A stretch of 64,000 bases of DNA, taken from NCBI GenBank assembly GCA_016839765.1, contig JAEOTP010000087.1:1-64000 (forward strand), given 5' to 3'. This document shows, in pieces, positions 1 through 8,571 of the stretch (its first letter is position 1; each line of letters starts with the position of its first letter). The notes beneath the pieces are model-generated. The model was given only the letters and a program-made list of their open reading frames with translations. It was not told the DNA's origin and did no database searches. This DNA is from Promethearchaeota archaeon. Its GTDB lineage: Archaea; Asgardarchaeota; Lokiarchaeia; Sigyniarchaeales; SOKP01. Both the position numbers and the translations under genes were made by a program.

Positions 1-1
1 G

Positions 2-1114
2 GTAGAGGCTTTAAACATTAAAGATATCATAGTTGTACTTAATAAAATAGACCTATTTAAAGGTGATATGAAGCAAGAAATGGAAAAAACAAGAAACTTC
101 TTTCAATCAACATCTTATGGTGCACAAATACCTATATTTGCAGTATCTGCCAAAGAAAAAATAGGATTTGAAAAATTAAAAGGAGGAATTCTAGAAAAAA
201 TTAAAGAGCTTGAAATAAAAAGAGAACTCAAGGGAAGTATCAAAATGCCCATAGATCACCATTTTTCGATAAAAGGGAGAGGGACAATAATAACGGGCAC
301 ATTATTAAGGGGGAAATTAGAACTAAATCAAAAAATATATATATTGCCTTTAGGAATTTCAGGGAGAGTTAAATCGATTCAAATTTTTCGTCAAGATGTA
401 AATATCGCAAAAGCGGGTGATAGAATTGGGATTAATATTAAAGGATTGGATGCAAAGAAGATATATAGGGGGTGTTATGTAACAGATAATAAAAGTGCTT
501 TTGATTACTGTGATTTAATTGAAGTAAAAGTAAATAAAAACAAATTATTTAAAGCAGAAACCCATTTTGGCACTCAACTCCATGTAACAATTGGAATGTT
601 TACTACAGCAGGATTTATATATCCCTATTATGAATTCAACGGAAAAAAAATTCAAATGAGCATAAAAAATGATTTAAATAATTTTAAAGCTTTTTTATGG
701 TTAAATGAGAGAATCTTAATTGGTAAAGAAAAAACTACCATGTTATTAAGTCGATTAGATTTGCCTCCAACAACTTTAAGGATATTAGGATCGGCAGAGT
801 TAACAAAAATACATCAAGAACCGCCATTACTATATAAATATAAAATAAAAAAGGGGATGATTCAAAATCCAACCCATTCTCAAGGTATAATTTGTAGCGG
901 TTTAGCACAAAGTTTAATAGGTGCTAAAAAAATTATAGGACGAAAATTAGAGCCTCCTTTTACAAAAATACTTAGTCCATTTGGAACAAAAGGATCTGTA
1001 ATTGTGGGGATTGAAAGTACTAAAAATATTATAAAAAAAGGGGATAACGTCATTTTGAAAGAATTAAGAAGTTTTAAATTGAAATCTAAAAAAGATTTAA
1101 ATGTTCAAAATTAA
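2..1114 (+). CDS. selB: Selenocysteine-specific elongation factor SelB (5' truncated)
   Basis: This is the C-terminal ~370 residues of a translational GTPase that delivers selenocysteyl-tRNA to the ribosome. The frame is open from base 2, before the first ATG at 68, and begins inside the G domain. The G4 motif NKID lies at about bases 41-52 and the G5 motif VSAKEK soon after. Domain II opens with PIDHHFSIKGRGTIITGT, which matches archaeal/eukaryotic EFSec rather than EF1A or aIF2-gamma. Archaeal SelB is usually about 470 residues, so the missing ~100 residues carrying G1-G3 lie outside the window. The Roadblock gene follows 27 bases later in the same direction. The presence of SelB implies a selenocysteine system in this organism; I found no selenoprotein in the window. 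Confidence 0.85.
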   Translation, partial: VEALNIKDIIVVLNKIDLFKGDMKQEMEKTRNFFQSTSYGAQIPIFAVSAKEKIGFEKLKGGILEKIKELEIKRELKGSIKMPIDHHFSIKGRGTIITGTLLRGKLELNQKIYILPLGISGRVKSIQIFRQDVNIAKAGDRIGINIKGLDAKKIYRGCYVTDNKSAFDYCDLIEVKVNKNKLFKAETHFGTQLHVTIGMFTTAGFIYPYYEFNGKKIQMSIKNDLNNFKAFLWLNERILIGKEKTTMLLSRLDLPPTTLRILGSAELTKIHQEPPLLYKYKIKKGMIQNPTHSQGIICSGLAQSLIGAKKIIGRKLEPPFTKILSPFGTKGSVIVGIESTKNIIKKGDNVILKELRSFKLKSKKDLNVQN

Positions 1115-1129
1115 TTTATATTATTAACT

Positions 1130-1134
1130 GAGGT
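1130..1134 (+). promoter_or_regulatory. Ribosome binding site of Roadblock gene
   Basis: GAGGT ends seven bases before the ATG at 1142 and supports that start. Confidence 0.5.
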
Positions 1135-1141
1135 AGTAATA

Positions 1142-1576
1142 ATGGAAAGAATACATAGTTCTGAAATTGAAATCGATCAAGAAATTCTAGATGAGTTAAT
1201 GCGTAATTTAGAACAATTAGAGAGTTCTACAGACCTTGAAGGAACTGCTTTAGTATCAAAAACAGGATTGAGAATTGCTAGTTCTGAAACTGCTGATATA
1301 GTTGCTGATGTATATAGTGCAAGTCCCGCAACTTTAATTTCCTTAGGAGAAAAGATAAGTAGTGGACTTGGTCAAGGTGAATTAAGAGAAATCGTGATTA
1401 GAGGCGTAAAAGGATACACAATTATTATTGTTGGTGATGCTGAAAACAATTTTATGCTTTTTACTAATTGTAAAAAAGGCTATAAATTAGGCTATTACTT
1501 CCATAAAATTCGCAAATCTTTCAAAGAAATGGAACCAACTCTTAAGAAAATACAAACTTCTGAACGTCAATCTTAA
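1142..1576 (+). CDS. Roadblock/LC7 domain protein
   Basis: A 144-residue protein with one Roadblock/LC7 fold at about residues 15-115. The family signature is visible: helix, then DLEGTALVSKTGLRIAS, a long helix starting at TLISLGEKISSG, then the strands LREIVIRGVKGYTIIIVG. Roadblock proteins are small dimerising platforms. In bacteria (MglB) and eukaryotes (LAMTOR, dynein light chain) they regulate Ras-like or Rag GTPases, and Asgard genomes hold many copies. No GTPase gene of that kind is adjacent; the upstream neighbour is SelB, a translation GTPase. The ATG has a good ribosome binding site. The specific partner is unknown. Confidence 0.85.
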   Translation: MERIHSSEIEIDQEILDELMRNLEQLESSTDLEGTALVSKTGLRIASSETADIVADVYSASPATLISLGEKISSGLGQGELREIVIRGVKGYTIIIVGDAENNFMLFTNCKKGYKLGYYFHKIRKSFKEMEPTLKKIQTSERQS

Positions 1577-1675
1577 GATTTCATTCTTAATTCTATGAAT
1601 TAAGACTAAGCCTTAATTCTATGATTGTTAATTATCTTTTAAATTTAAAAGAAAAAATGAAGAAATTGAAACTAA

Positions 1676-3463
1676 TTAACTCAATACCCATCTTACTACA
1701 TCTCCATTATTAAGATAATAGTGATTTGCTGCACTTACGATATATTCATCATTTACATAAAATAACCAATTTCCATAAGTTCCGTTCACAGCTTCTACAA
1801 GATATCCCATTTCTCCATAATCTTTATAAGTCACAACACAACTATAATTTAAGGCATCAAAAGCTGTTGTCTTAGAATTTATTAAATTTATGTCTTCTAC
1901 TCTTATTATGGTGCCATTTCCATAATCTACGATTAAAGTAATATCATATACCTCTTGCTTTGGTTCATCTAAAGAACTTACCGAAAAATTAGACATAAAA
2001 ATAAATAATGAACTAAAACACGCTACTCCTAATATTGCAATTAATGCAAATTTGTTCAATTTTTTATATCTAGTACTAATTTTAGATGCTATTAATGATG
2101 TTATTGCTACAATACCACTAATAGATATAACTAAAAGGTATGGAAAAATCTCTAATAATAAGTTATTTTGAGGAGTGGTTTGTATAGTGCGATACCAAGG
2201 CTTATAACCTTGAATTCTTATCTCAAGCGAATAGTTTCCTATTGAAGTTTTTGCCCATAATAACAATCCAGTTTGTTTTTCATAAATCAGGTATGTCTTT
2301 TGAGCTCCATTAATTTGATCAAATTTTATTTTTAAGGTTAAATCCGATTCTTGAATTTCAACAGTTCCAGAAGCGAAACCACTAGCTTCTTGAAAGGCTA
2401 ATTGCTTAATCCCAGTGATATTGTCCATCATGGTGATCAGAAATCCTGGTTGAAAATTATTATAGCCAAGTATCATATTATAAGCTATTTCACTATTTGA
2501 TCTGTTATTAAGAGTGAAATTTAAATTCAAAATCCCTGATACATTCTCGAATATATTGATATCTAACCATGGAATGGGATCTTTAAATACGTTCCCCCAG
2601 TCATTTATATCTTTATTGAATAATCCTGTAAAATTAATATTTATCAATCCTGAAGGATTAGTTCTAAAATTACCTTCAAATGAATCTGCTGGCCATGGTG
2701 TGAAATTATACCAACTAGCTGCTCCGCCAAAATCATCTACAATATAATTAAAAATTTGATCTTGGCTCATAGTAAAATTAATTGAATTAATTTCAAGCCT
2801 ATAATTTCCGACTCTAGTTTTAGCCCAAACCAATAGTCCTGTTGATTTATCATATTTAAGATATGTTCTTTGGGTTCCACTTGATTGCTCATAACTGATA
2901 TAAAGAAAATGATAGGATTCTTCAGTAATCACTTCTCCAGAAAAAAAACCAGTTGCTTGTTCTTGTGCCAATTCTTTGATAAGGCTGACATTACTATTTG
3001 GAATCAAAAATCCTGGTTGAAATTGACTAAAACCTAAAATTAGATTATATGCCACTTCACTATTAGATCGATTTGTAATAGTAAAATTAGTTTTTAATAC
3101 TCCTAAGTCATTTTCAAGTACCTTTATATCCAACCATGGAATTGGATTTATAAATACGTTACCCCAGTCATTCGGATCTTTATTATAAAATCCAGAGAAA
3201 TTTATAATTATTTGACCTAATGGATTTGTTTTAAAATTTCCCTCAAAAGAATCTGCGGGATATGGTGTGAAGTTATACCAACTAGAAATTCCGCCAAAAT
3301 CAGAAACATTATAGATATAAACTCCATTTAAATCAATGTCGTGGTAATAATCTTCTGGAATTGAACTTTTAGCTTTAATAGAATAAATGTTGCTTCCATT
3401 TAATAAAGTAAAAAATAATACTAAAGTTAAAGCAAAAATCAAAATCTTCTTATTTTTCATCAC
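1676..3463 (-). CDS. Secreted/membrane protein with tandem repeats and C-terminal DUF4430-like domain
   Basis: A 595-residue surface protein. Residues 5-25 form a signal peptide or anchor. Two ~180-residue repeats follow (about 50-229 and 240-419), each carrying an SWYNFTP...PADSFEGNF motif, then IPWLDI and ILGF/ILGY...FQPGFLI. Two hydrophobic segments (about 436-459 and 470-492) come next, and the last ~90 residues (505-595) resemble DUF4430, the transcobalamin-like C-terminal domain, ending in GNWLFYVNDEY and NNGDVVRWVLS. Many NxS/T sites suggest glycosylation. It is divergent from an ECF S component gene; in bacteria DUF4430 proteins often neighbour ECF systems and are suspected of presenting cobalamin. 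A role in cofactor capture is inference. Confidence 0.65.
   Translation of the reverse strand: MMKNKKILIFALTLVLFFTLLNGSNIYSIKAKSSIPEDYYHDIDLNGVYIYNVSDFGGISSWYNFTPYPADSFEGNFKTNPLGQIIINFSGFYNKDPNDWGNVFINPIPWLDIKVLENDLGVLKTNFTITNRSNSEVAYNLILGFSQFQPGFLIPNSNVSLIKELAQEQATGFFSGEVITEESYHFLYISYEQSSGTQRTYLKYDKSTGLLVWAKTRVGNYRLEINSINFTMSQDQIFNYIVDDFGGAASWYNFTPWPADSFEGNFRTNPSGLININFTGLFNKDINDWGNVFKDPIPWLDINIFENVSGILNLNFTLNNRSNSEIAYNMILGYNNFQPGFLITMMDNITGIKQLAFQEASGFASGTVEIQESDLTLKIKFDQINGAQKTYLIYEKQTGLLLWAKTSIGNYSLEIRIQGYKPWYRTIQTTPQNNLLLEIFPYLLVISISGIVAITSLIASKISTRYKKLNKFALIAILGVACFSSLFIFMSNFSVSSLDEPKQEVYDITLIVDYGNGTIIRVEDINLINSKTTAFDALNYSCVVTYKDYGEMGYLVEAVNGTYGNWLFYVNDEYIVSAANHYYLNNGDVVRWVLS
2207..3316 (-). 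repeat. Tandem internal duplication in the DUF4430-like protein
   Basis: Two protein repeats of about 180 residues, encoded at roughly 2777-3316 and 2207-2746. They are still similar at the DNA level: both contain a stretch reading aaccatggaat followed by aaatacgtt and ccccagtcatt. The linker between them is about ten residues. This looks like an internal duplication. Confidence 0.8.
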
Positions 3464-3556
3464 TAATTCACTACTAAAGGATTTAAGAAGGAAACTTATC
3501 CTACATAATTTTAATAATAATTAGAAATTTTTGATTATATTTAACTTTTTACAATA

Positions 3557-3570
3557 ACTTTATATAATAT
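3557..3570 (+). promoter_or_regulatory. Candidate TATA element of ECF S component gene
   Basis: An AT-only stretch containing ctttatataat lies about 60-70 bases before the ATG at 3629, in the 165-base region between the two divergent genes. No start-site data, so tentative. Confidence 0.3.
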
Positions 3571-3628
3571 ATTATTATTTTTATATTAGGATAGTTTACC
3601 AGAATTTGAATATATTGAAATAAAAGGA

Positions 3629-4252
3629 ATGAGCTTAGAAGATTATAAAACTATGGAATTGGATAAAAAAGAGAAATATAATGGTTCTGTGTGGCTTGAA
3701 AAAAACATTTTTCGGATTGTTTTGATTAGCACTTTCTCAGCATTAGCTGTAGTTTTAGGATATGCATTAGCATACATTCCAAATGTTGAATTATTCACAT
3801 TGATGATTTTTCTGGGGGGCCTCATTTTAGGTAAAAGGGATGGCATAATCATAGGGCTCTTAAGCTCATTTGTATTTGTATTTTTTAATCCTTTGGGAAC
3901 TTCTCCATTGCCTCTTTTTATTTATCAAATTATTCATTATTCTTTAACTGGTTTGATTGGTGGCATTACAAGAGGTTTTCTGCTCAAAAAAAAAGACTTT
4001 AAGCCAAAAGAAGATTTATATTCATTTCGATTAATGGCTTTTCTAGGGTTGATTGGAGCTATGATTACATTTATTTATGATATCATTAGCACCTTAATGG
4101 GAGCATTTATAGTATCTTTTAGTTTAGAATTTTTTATAGTTTCATATATTTATGGAATTCCTTTTACTACAGTACATTTAATTGGAAATACGCTAGAATT
4201 TATCTTTATTTTGCCAGGACTAACTAGTTTAATTTATAAATTATTAGATTAG
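3629..4252 (+). CDS. ECF-type transporter S component (vitamin uptake)
   Basis: A 207-residue integral membrane protein with about six hydrophobic helices. The cytoplasmic N-terminus precedes the first helix (IVLISTFSALAVVLGYALAY). The segments FLGGLILGKRDGIIIGLLSS and LIGGITRGFLL fit the S-component (EcfS) fold that binds a vitamin and docks on the energising EcfT-ATPase module. No EcfA/EcfT genes are in the window, so the module would have to be shared and encoded elsewhere. The ATG is directly preceded by AAAAGGA; an alternative ATG lies at 3653. The substrate cannot be read from sequence, but the divergent DUF4430-like neighbour makes a corrinoid a reasonable guess. Confidence 0.6.
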   Translation: MSLEDYKTMELDKKEKYNGSVWLEKNIFRIVLISTFSALAVVLGYALAYIPNVELFTLMIFLGGLILGKRDGIIIGLLSSFVFVFFNPLGTSPLPLFIYQIIHYSLTGLIGGITRGFLLKKKDFKPKEDLYSFRLMAFLGLIGAMITFIYDIISTLMGAFIVSFSLEFFIVSYIYGIPFTTVHLIGNTLEFIFILPGLTSLIYKLLD

Positions 4253-4294
4253 AGTAAATTAAACTAAATAATTAATAATTATGAAGAAAAAGTA

Positions 4295-4774
4295 TTACTC
4301 TGTTTCAGTTAGGAGTGTTATTTTGCCTCCAGCAGCCTCAATTTTGTCCATGGCTTGTTTTGAGGCTCTATTGACAGAAATATTAATTTTTTTGTTAATT
4401 TCTCCGCGACCTAATATTTTTTGAATATTAATGTCATTTAAATTAATAATATAGGTATTTCCAGTTTTAGATGCAATATTTTCTAGTACTAATTTATCAA
4501 TTTTTTGATCTAAATCTTTGATATTTAGAGTATTGGTTTTATAAATGCGTGTTATATCTTGAGGTCTTTTAAAACCTTTTTTGCCCATATTCCAATCAGG
4601 ATCAGGAAAACCTAGTTCTTTTTGTTTAAGATAATAAGATTTTTTGCTTTTTTTCCACTGAGTAGTTTTTCCGCGACCTGCTCTTTGTCCGGTTTTACGG
4701 TGTTGTCCTACTCGACCATAGCCACATGTTCGAGTTCCTCTCTTTTTTCTTATTTTTTTTGGAAATTTTCTCAT
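4295..4774 (-). CDS. rpl15: Ribosomal protein L15 (uL15)
   Basis: A 159-residue large-subunit protein. The basic N-terminus has the glycine-rich uL15 signature (GTRTCGYGRVGQHRKTGQRA) and the C-terminus ends in the conserved fold VSVNRASKQAMDKIEAAGG. Its archaeal type is clear from the KKIRKKRGTRT start. It is the last gene of the ribosomal operon. In most archaea secY follows L15, but here a convergent ECF gene ends 42 bases away instead. Start is the only good ATG. Confidence 0.95.
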   Translation of the reverse strand: MRKFPKKIRKKRGTRTCGYGRVGQHRKTGQRAGRGKTTQWKKSKKSYYLKQKELGFPDPDWNMGKKGFKRPQDITRIYKTNTLNIKDLDQKIDKLVLENIASKTGNTYIINLNDINIQKILGRGEINKKINISVNRASKQAMDKIEAAGGKITLLTETE

Positions 4775-4794
4775 AATTATTACACCTTTAATCT

Positions 4795-5340
4795 TTAAAT
4801 CATCTTATATATTAATTCATTTATAAAATTTCGAACATATCCTAAAGTACCGCCTTCTCCATAATGCTTTTTGATAGAACCTCGATAGCCTTTTCGGGGG
4901 GGATGCAATCGAAATACAGGTTTAATTTTATTTATATCTTTGGTTTTATATTGTATTTCACCCTTCAATAAAGCTTTAGCAATTTCTTTAATATTTTTAT
5001 ATTTTGTCAAATTCTCAATATACTCATCTGTAAGTGGTTTATTTCCTTCTACTCTCCCTCTTACTCTCAAAAGTCTGATTAGTGTTTTCTCATCAATTTC
5101 CCCATAAGAGATATAATCTTTACATTTATTGAGCATTCCCATATAACTTTTTTCTCCCCAAATAAGAACACCATGATTTACCTTATGCATTCTTAGCATT
5201 TGTAGAGTATTAAGAATAGTTCTTCTCATTCCAGGAGCGCCTCTTATTCTAATAGCGAAAAATAATACTGGAGGACGCGATTCTTTAATTTTCGGTTTCT
5301 TTTTAGTAATTGACTCATTTTTGGCCATCATATTAACCAC
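4795..5340 (-). CDS. rpl30: Ribosomal protein L30 (uL30)
   Basis: A 181-residue archaeal/eukaryotic-size uL30, longer than the ~60-residue bacterial form. It begins with a lysine-rich extension, then the core LFFAIRIRGAPGMRRTILNT with the HKVNHGVLI strand, and ends with HPPRKGYRGSIKKHYGEGG, typical of archaeal L7/L30. Spacing to S5 upstream is 7 bases and to L15 downstream 20 bases. The second methionine cluster (residues 4-5) offers an alternative start a few codons in. Confidence 0.95.
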   Translation of the reverse strand: MVNMMAKNESITKKKPKIKESRPPVLFFAIRIRGAPGMRRTILNTLQMLRMHKVNHGVLIWGEKSYMGMLNKCKDYISYGEIDEKTLIRLLRVRGRVEGNKPLTDEYIENLTKYKNIKEIAKALLKGEIQYKTKDINKIKPVFRLHPPRKGYRGSIKKHYGEGGTLGYVRNFINELIYKMI

Positions 5341-5347
5341 TTATTAT

Positions 5348-5962
5348 TTATAAATTAAAACTAAATTTATGAGCATTTTTTAGGGCATTAAATGTAGCTT
5401 TAACTAAATTTTCACTTGTCCTAGTATCACCAAACGTTTTACTCCATATATCTTCAATACCAGCTAATCGTAATAATTGTTTTACCTTATCTGCACATGC
5501 TAATCCTACTCCTGCTGGAGCAGGAATAAGTTGAATTCTGACTGAACCACATTTGCCATTTATTTTAAATGGAATGCTATGAGTACCTCCACATCCACAT
5601 TCCTTACTACCACACCCTCGAAGAATAGGAATAACAGATAGTTTAGCTTTGCCAATTGCTTTTCTTATCGCAGGACCTACTTCACGACTCTTAGCTGCCC
5701 CTATCCCTATAAATCCTTCGGCACCCACAAGCACCACTGCCTTGAATTTAGATCGTTGACCACTAGCACTCATTTGCTGAACCATAGCTATTTTGACAAC
5801 ATCTTCACGTAATTGTGGGAGAAGAACATCTATTATTTCTTTCTCTTTAACAACAAGATTATTTGCAAATATTTTATCAAGAGTGATCAATCCCTGCTTA
5901 ACAAGCTCACCAAGGCGCGTCCTTGGAACCCATGATTCTTCAATATTTCTTAATCGACTCAT
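5348..5962 (-). CDS. rps5: Ribosomal protein S5 (uS5)
   Basis: A 204-residue small-subunit protein. After an archaeal N-terminus (WVPRTRLGELV) comes the S5 double-stranded-RNA-binding core, with FKAVVLVGAEGFIGIGAAKS and the loop RGCGSKECGCGGTHSIPF, followed by the S5 C-terminal fold APAGVGLACADKVKQLLRLAG. The cysteines around CGSKECGCGG form a small cluster. It lies 14 bases after L18 in the same operon. Confidence 0.95.
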   Translation of the reverse strand: MSRLRNIEESWVPRTRLGELVKQGLITLDKIFANNLVVKEKEIIDVLLPQLREDVVKIAMVQQMSASGQRSKFKAVVLVGAEGFIGIGAAKSREVGPAIRKAIGKAKLSVIPILRGCGSKECGCGGTHSIPFKINGKCGSVRIQLIPAPAGVGLACADKVKQLLRLAGIEDIWSKTFGDTRTSENLVKATFNALKNAHKFSFNL

Positions 5963-5976
5963 ATTAGTTCACCAAT

Positions 5977-6570
5977 TTAAACACTATTTTCAATTGCTTT
6001 CAATGTAGAGGAAAACATTTGACTAATTTTTAATGGATTTATATTTACCTTATTTAAATAACCTGAAAATACTTTCTCATATTTTTCAGGATCTTCATTT
6101 TTTAAAATATTAGCATACTTTTCGATATGTTCACCCTTGATTCTTTCTTCCAAGTTCTCTGGAAAGAATTTTTCATTATATGGAACTTCTAAACCAGTAT
6201 CTATTATCCCTTTAGAAGCCGCAAGTAATCGATTATGATGAAGGAAGATTCCTAAATCAAGTATTGCTTTTGAAATATCTTTTTTCTTTGTTCTTAAACC
6301 TGCAAGATATCCTGTTAAATACGCAGCAGGTATATTTCCTGTACTTGCTTTCCAGCCAAATTTGTCTTTTAATTCTTTAGAAAATGCAGAAGATAAAACT
6401 TTATCGCCTCCAATTTTAGATTGAATAAGTTGAACAATTATATGATTATTTGATGCTCTTACTACTATTCTCAATTTTTTTGATTTAAGTAATTTTAATC
6501 TCCTATGATAATCTGTTTTTCCATCTTCTCTTCTTCTAAAAGCTCTTCTATATTTTGGTCCTTTAGTCAT
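5977..6570 (-). CDS. rpl18: Ribosomal protein L18 (uL18)
   Basis: A 197-residue 5S rRNA-binding protein of the archaeal/eukaryotic L5e-like length. Landmarks are GPKYRRAFRRREDGKTDYHRR at the N-terminus (read as overlapping pieces), LRIVVRASNNHIIVQLI, AAYLTGYLAGLRTKKK and LLAASKGIIDTGLEVPYN. These residues contact 5S rRNA in known structures. The gene starts three bases downstream of the end of L19e. Confidence 0.95.
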   Translation of the reverse strand: MTKGPKYRRAFRRREDGKTDYHRRLKLLKSKKLRIVVRASNNHIIVQLIQSKIGGDKVLSSAFSKELKDKFGWKASTGNIPAAYLTGYLAGLRTKKKDISKAILDLGIFLHHNRLLAASKGIIDTGLEVPYNEKFFPENLEERIKGEHIEKYANILKNEDPEKYEKVFSGYLNKVNINPLKISQMFSSTLKAIENSV

Positions 6571-6572
6571 TA

Positions 6573-7028
6573 TTACCTACCTCTTCTTAACAATTCTTTC
6601 TCTCTAATATACCGATTCATTTGAGTAACGCTGTTAAACATTCCACCTTTAGCATTTTTATATAACTTTCGATAGATAGCAGCTGTAATTAATTTTCGAT
6701 CTCTTAATTTTTTTAATTCTCTTCTTTGAGGGCGAATCCTCTTCATCCAGGCTTTTTTCTTTGGATTTCTGGCATATTTAGTCCCTTTTCTCTTTCCTAA
6801 ACCCCTAGCCCTTCCTTTTTTCTTCTTCTGATGATGTAAATTTTTCCTATATTTTGAAATTCCTTTTTTATATTTTTTTCTTATTATACCTTCTTTAATT
6901 AAACTCCTTACATCTTCTCTAGTTATAGCTAATTGAATCTCATCAATCAAATAAGGATCAAAATAGACCCGATTTTCGCCACATTTTAATATTTCTGCTG
7001 CCATTCTTTTTTGGGCTTTTAGACTCAT
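6573..7028 (-). CDS. rpl19e: Ribosomal protein L19e (eL19)
   Basis: A 151-residue protein found only in archaea and eukaryotes. It is very basic, with the family order LKAQKRMAAEILKCGENRV, then the HHQKKKKGRARGLGKRKGT tract, then the helix KAWMKRIRPQRRELKKLRD and a C-terminal YRKLYKNAKGGMF. The length equals the archaeal norm. Spacings of 21 and 2 bases to L32e and L18 place it inside the operon. Confidence 0.95.
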   Translation of the reverse strand: MSLKAQKRMAAEILKCGENRVYFDPYLIDEIQLAITREDVRSLIKEGIIRKKYKKGISKYRKNLHHQKKKKGRARGLGKRKGTKYARNPKKKAWMKRIRPQRRELKKLRDRKLITAAIYRKLYKNAKGGMFNSVTQMNRYIREKELLRRGR

Positions 7029-7049
7029 AATTTCTCACCAAAATTATAT

Positions 7050-7529
7050 TTATTCCTCATCTAATGATTCTTCTAGATCTTCTAAATCAAGGTACTCCTC
7101 TTCTTCAAGAGATGTTTCTAACATTGATTCTAAACTTTCTAATTCTTTTTGGGATATTCCTAAATTAAGTACTTTAAATCCCCTATTTTGAGCATAATCA
7201 ACTAGTGTAATTCTTTTTTTGGCACCTACTCTTCCTGAAATTTTAATAGCATGTTTTTTATTACTTAATCCTTTAAAATCATTTAATGTAAAAATTCTTA
7301 CTTCTTCAAATCCTGATGGATGTAATCCCCTAATTTTTTTAGGGCTTCTATAACCTATCGTTGGAGATTTAACACCACTTTTTTTCTTTTTCCTTGTTTT
7401 TGAATCAATACCTCTAGCTTTTCTCCATGAATCTTTTACCCTTTTATATCTCCATGACTCTACTCGTCTGAATGAGGGTTTCTTTTTCTTTAATTTTTGT
7501 CTGAGTTGTAATAATTTTTTTGGTTGCAT
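7050..7529 (-). CDS. rpl32e: Ribosomal protein L32e (eL32)
   Basis: A 159-residue archaeal/eukaryotic large-subunit protein. Family landmarks are PSFRRVESWRYKRVKDSWRK, the PTIGYRSPKKIRGLHPSG motif and VGAKKRITLVDYAQNRGFKV. Oddly, the C-terminal ~30 residues form an acidic tail rich in Glu, Asp and Leu, absent from most archaeal eL32. The start codon is the only ATG and sits 15 bases after the L6 stop. Confidence 0.95.
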   Translation of the reverse strand: MQPKKLLQLRQKLKKKKPSFRRVESWRYKRVKDSWRKARGIDSKTRKKKKSGVKSPTIGYRSPKKIRGLHPSGFEEVRIFTLNDFKGLSNKKHAIKISGRVGAKKRITLVDYAQNRGFKVLNLGISQKELESLESMLETSLEEEEYLDLEDLEESLDEE

Positions 7530-7544
7530 TATTATTTCTCCATA

Positions 7545-8123
7545 TTATTTAATTTGCCAGAGAATTTCATCTCCAACTTGTTTTTTAAAAAGGTAGATAC
7601 CATCTTGAAATACTCGAGGATCTTTCTTTTTAATTCTACAGCATTTTTTAAGATTCGCAGCAGTTTGTCCTAATTTTTCTTTGTCAGGTCCAATTAGGAT
7701 AATATCTTCTCCCTCAACCTTTACTTCTACATTATCTAAAAACTTTGATATTCTAGGAGCTCTTTCTCCTAAAAAGTTGATGACATGTACTTCATTTTTA
7801 TTTGACTTCACTTCAGCAGTAAAAGGAAAGTGAGAATAAGCAATTTTGCAATAATACTTATAATTTTTTTGAACACCAATAATTAGGTTTTTAATTATGT
7901 TATATATTGTGTTGGTTAACGCAAGTGTACCGCTTTTAGGGAAATTACATGAAAATATAATAGTATTTCCTTCAATTGAAACTTTAACTCCTCTTATATG
8001 AGAAAAATCTTTTGTTATTTCTCCATTCGGTCCATTTACAGTTATATGGTGACCTCCACCTAAAGTGACCTTTACACCTTTGGGAATCTCCAATTCTTGC
8101 TTAAAAAATGCTGTTTTTACCAT
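7545..8123 (-). CDS. rpl6: Ribosomal protein L6 (uL6)
   Basis: A 192-residue protein with the two similar L6 domains. The first includes LEIPKGVKVTLGGGHHITVN and GPNGEITKDFSH; the second includes VEVKVEGEDIILIGPDKEKL and ends in RIKKKDPRVFQDGIYLFKK. The archaeal end motif DPRVFQDGIY is diagnostic. The gene lies 22 bases after S8 and 15 bases before L32e. Confidence 0.95.
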   Translation of the reverse strand: MVKTAFFKQELEIPKGVKVTLGGGHHITVNGPNGEITKDFSHIRGVKVSIEGNTIIFSCNFPKSGTLALTNTIYNIIKNLIIGVQKNYKYYCKIAYSHFPFTAEVKSNKNEVHVINFLGERAPRISKFLDNVEVKVEGEDIILIGPDKEKLGQTAANLKKCCRIKKKDPRVFQDGIYLFKKQVGDEILWQIK

Positions 8124-8145
8124 TATTAATTACCCTTATACATTT

Positions 8146-8538
8146 TCAATAGACATAACATAATGACATACCAGCTATATTTTTTTCTTCTGCTTCTTTC
8201 ATTGTCATTATGCCTTGATTAGTAGTCATAATTATTAATCCTAAACCTGGTGCTGGTAATAGCCTTCTTTCGATCATTTCGAACTGGGAGACTTTATAAT
8301 TCAGTCTTAATAGTCCCTTTGCCTCATTTATTCTACCTAATAGAGCAACTCTAAACTTTCCTTGGCGTCCATCATCATATCTTTCGAATTCCCCAATATA
8401 AGCATTTTTTTGCAGAATTAATAGAATTTTTTGTATTAATTGAGATGCTGGGCTTAGGATTACTTCTTTCTTTCTTGCTCTTTCTGCATTACGCATCATA
8501 TTCATCGCATCTGCCAGTGTATTTACCAATTTTTCCAC
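8146..8538 (-). CDS. rps8: Ribosomal protein S8 (uS8)
   Basis: A 130-residue 16S rRNA-binding protein of normal archaeal length. The N-terminal helix LADAMNMMRNAERARKKEV and the C-terminal motif APGLGLIIMTTNQGIMTMKE are family signatures. The latter contains the conserved region that binds helix 21 of 16S rRNA. It starts 33 bases after the small S14 gene. Confidence 0.95.
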   Translation of the reverse strand: MEKLVNTLADAMNMMRNAERARKKEVILSPASQLIQKILLILQKNAYIGEFERYDDGRQGKFRVALLGRINEAKGLLRLNYKVSQFEMIERRLLPAPGLGLIIMTTNQGIMTMKEAEEKNIAGMSLCYVY

Positions 8539-8571
8539 CTTTTTTGAATTTTTATAATTTAATCAAATATT

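Noticed and set aside
2-1114. Partial gene as aIF2-gamma or EF1A
   Set aside because: The domain II segment around DHHFSIKGRGTIITG matches EFSec/SelB, not those factors.
2207-3316. Tandem repeat as a mobile element or satellite
   Set aside because: The repeats are in frame, protein-level and within one surface gene.
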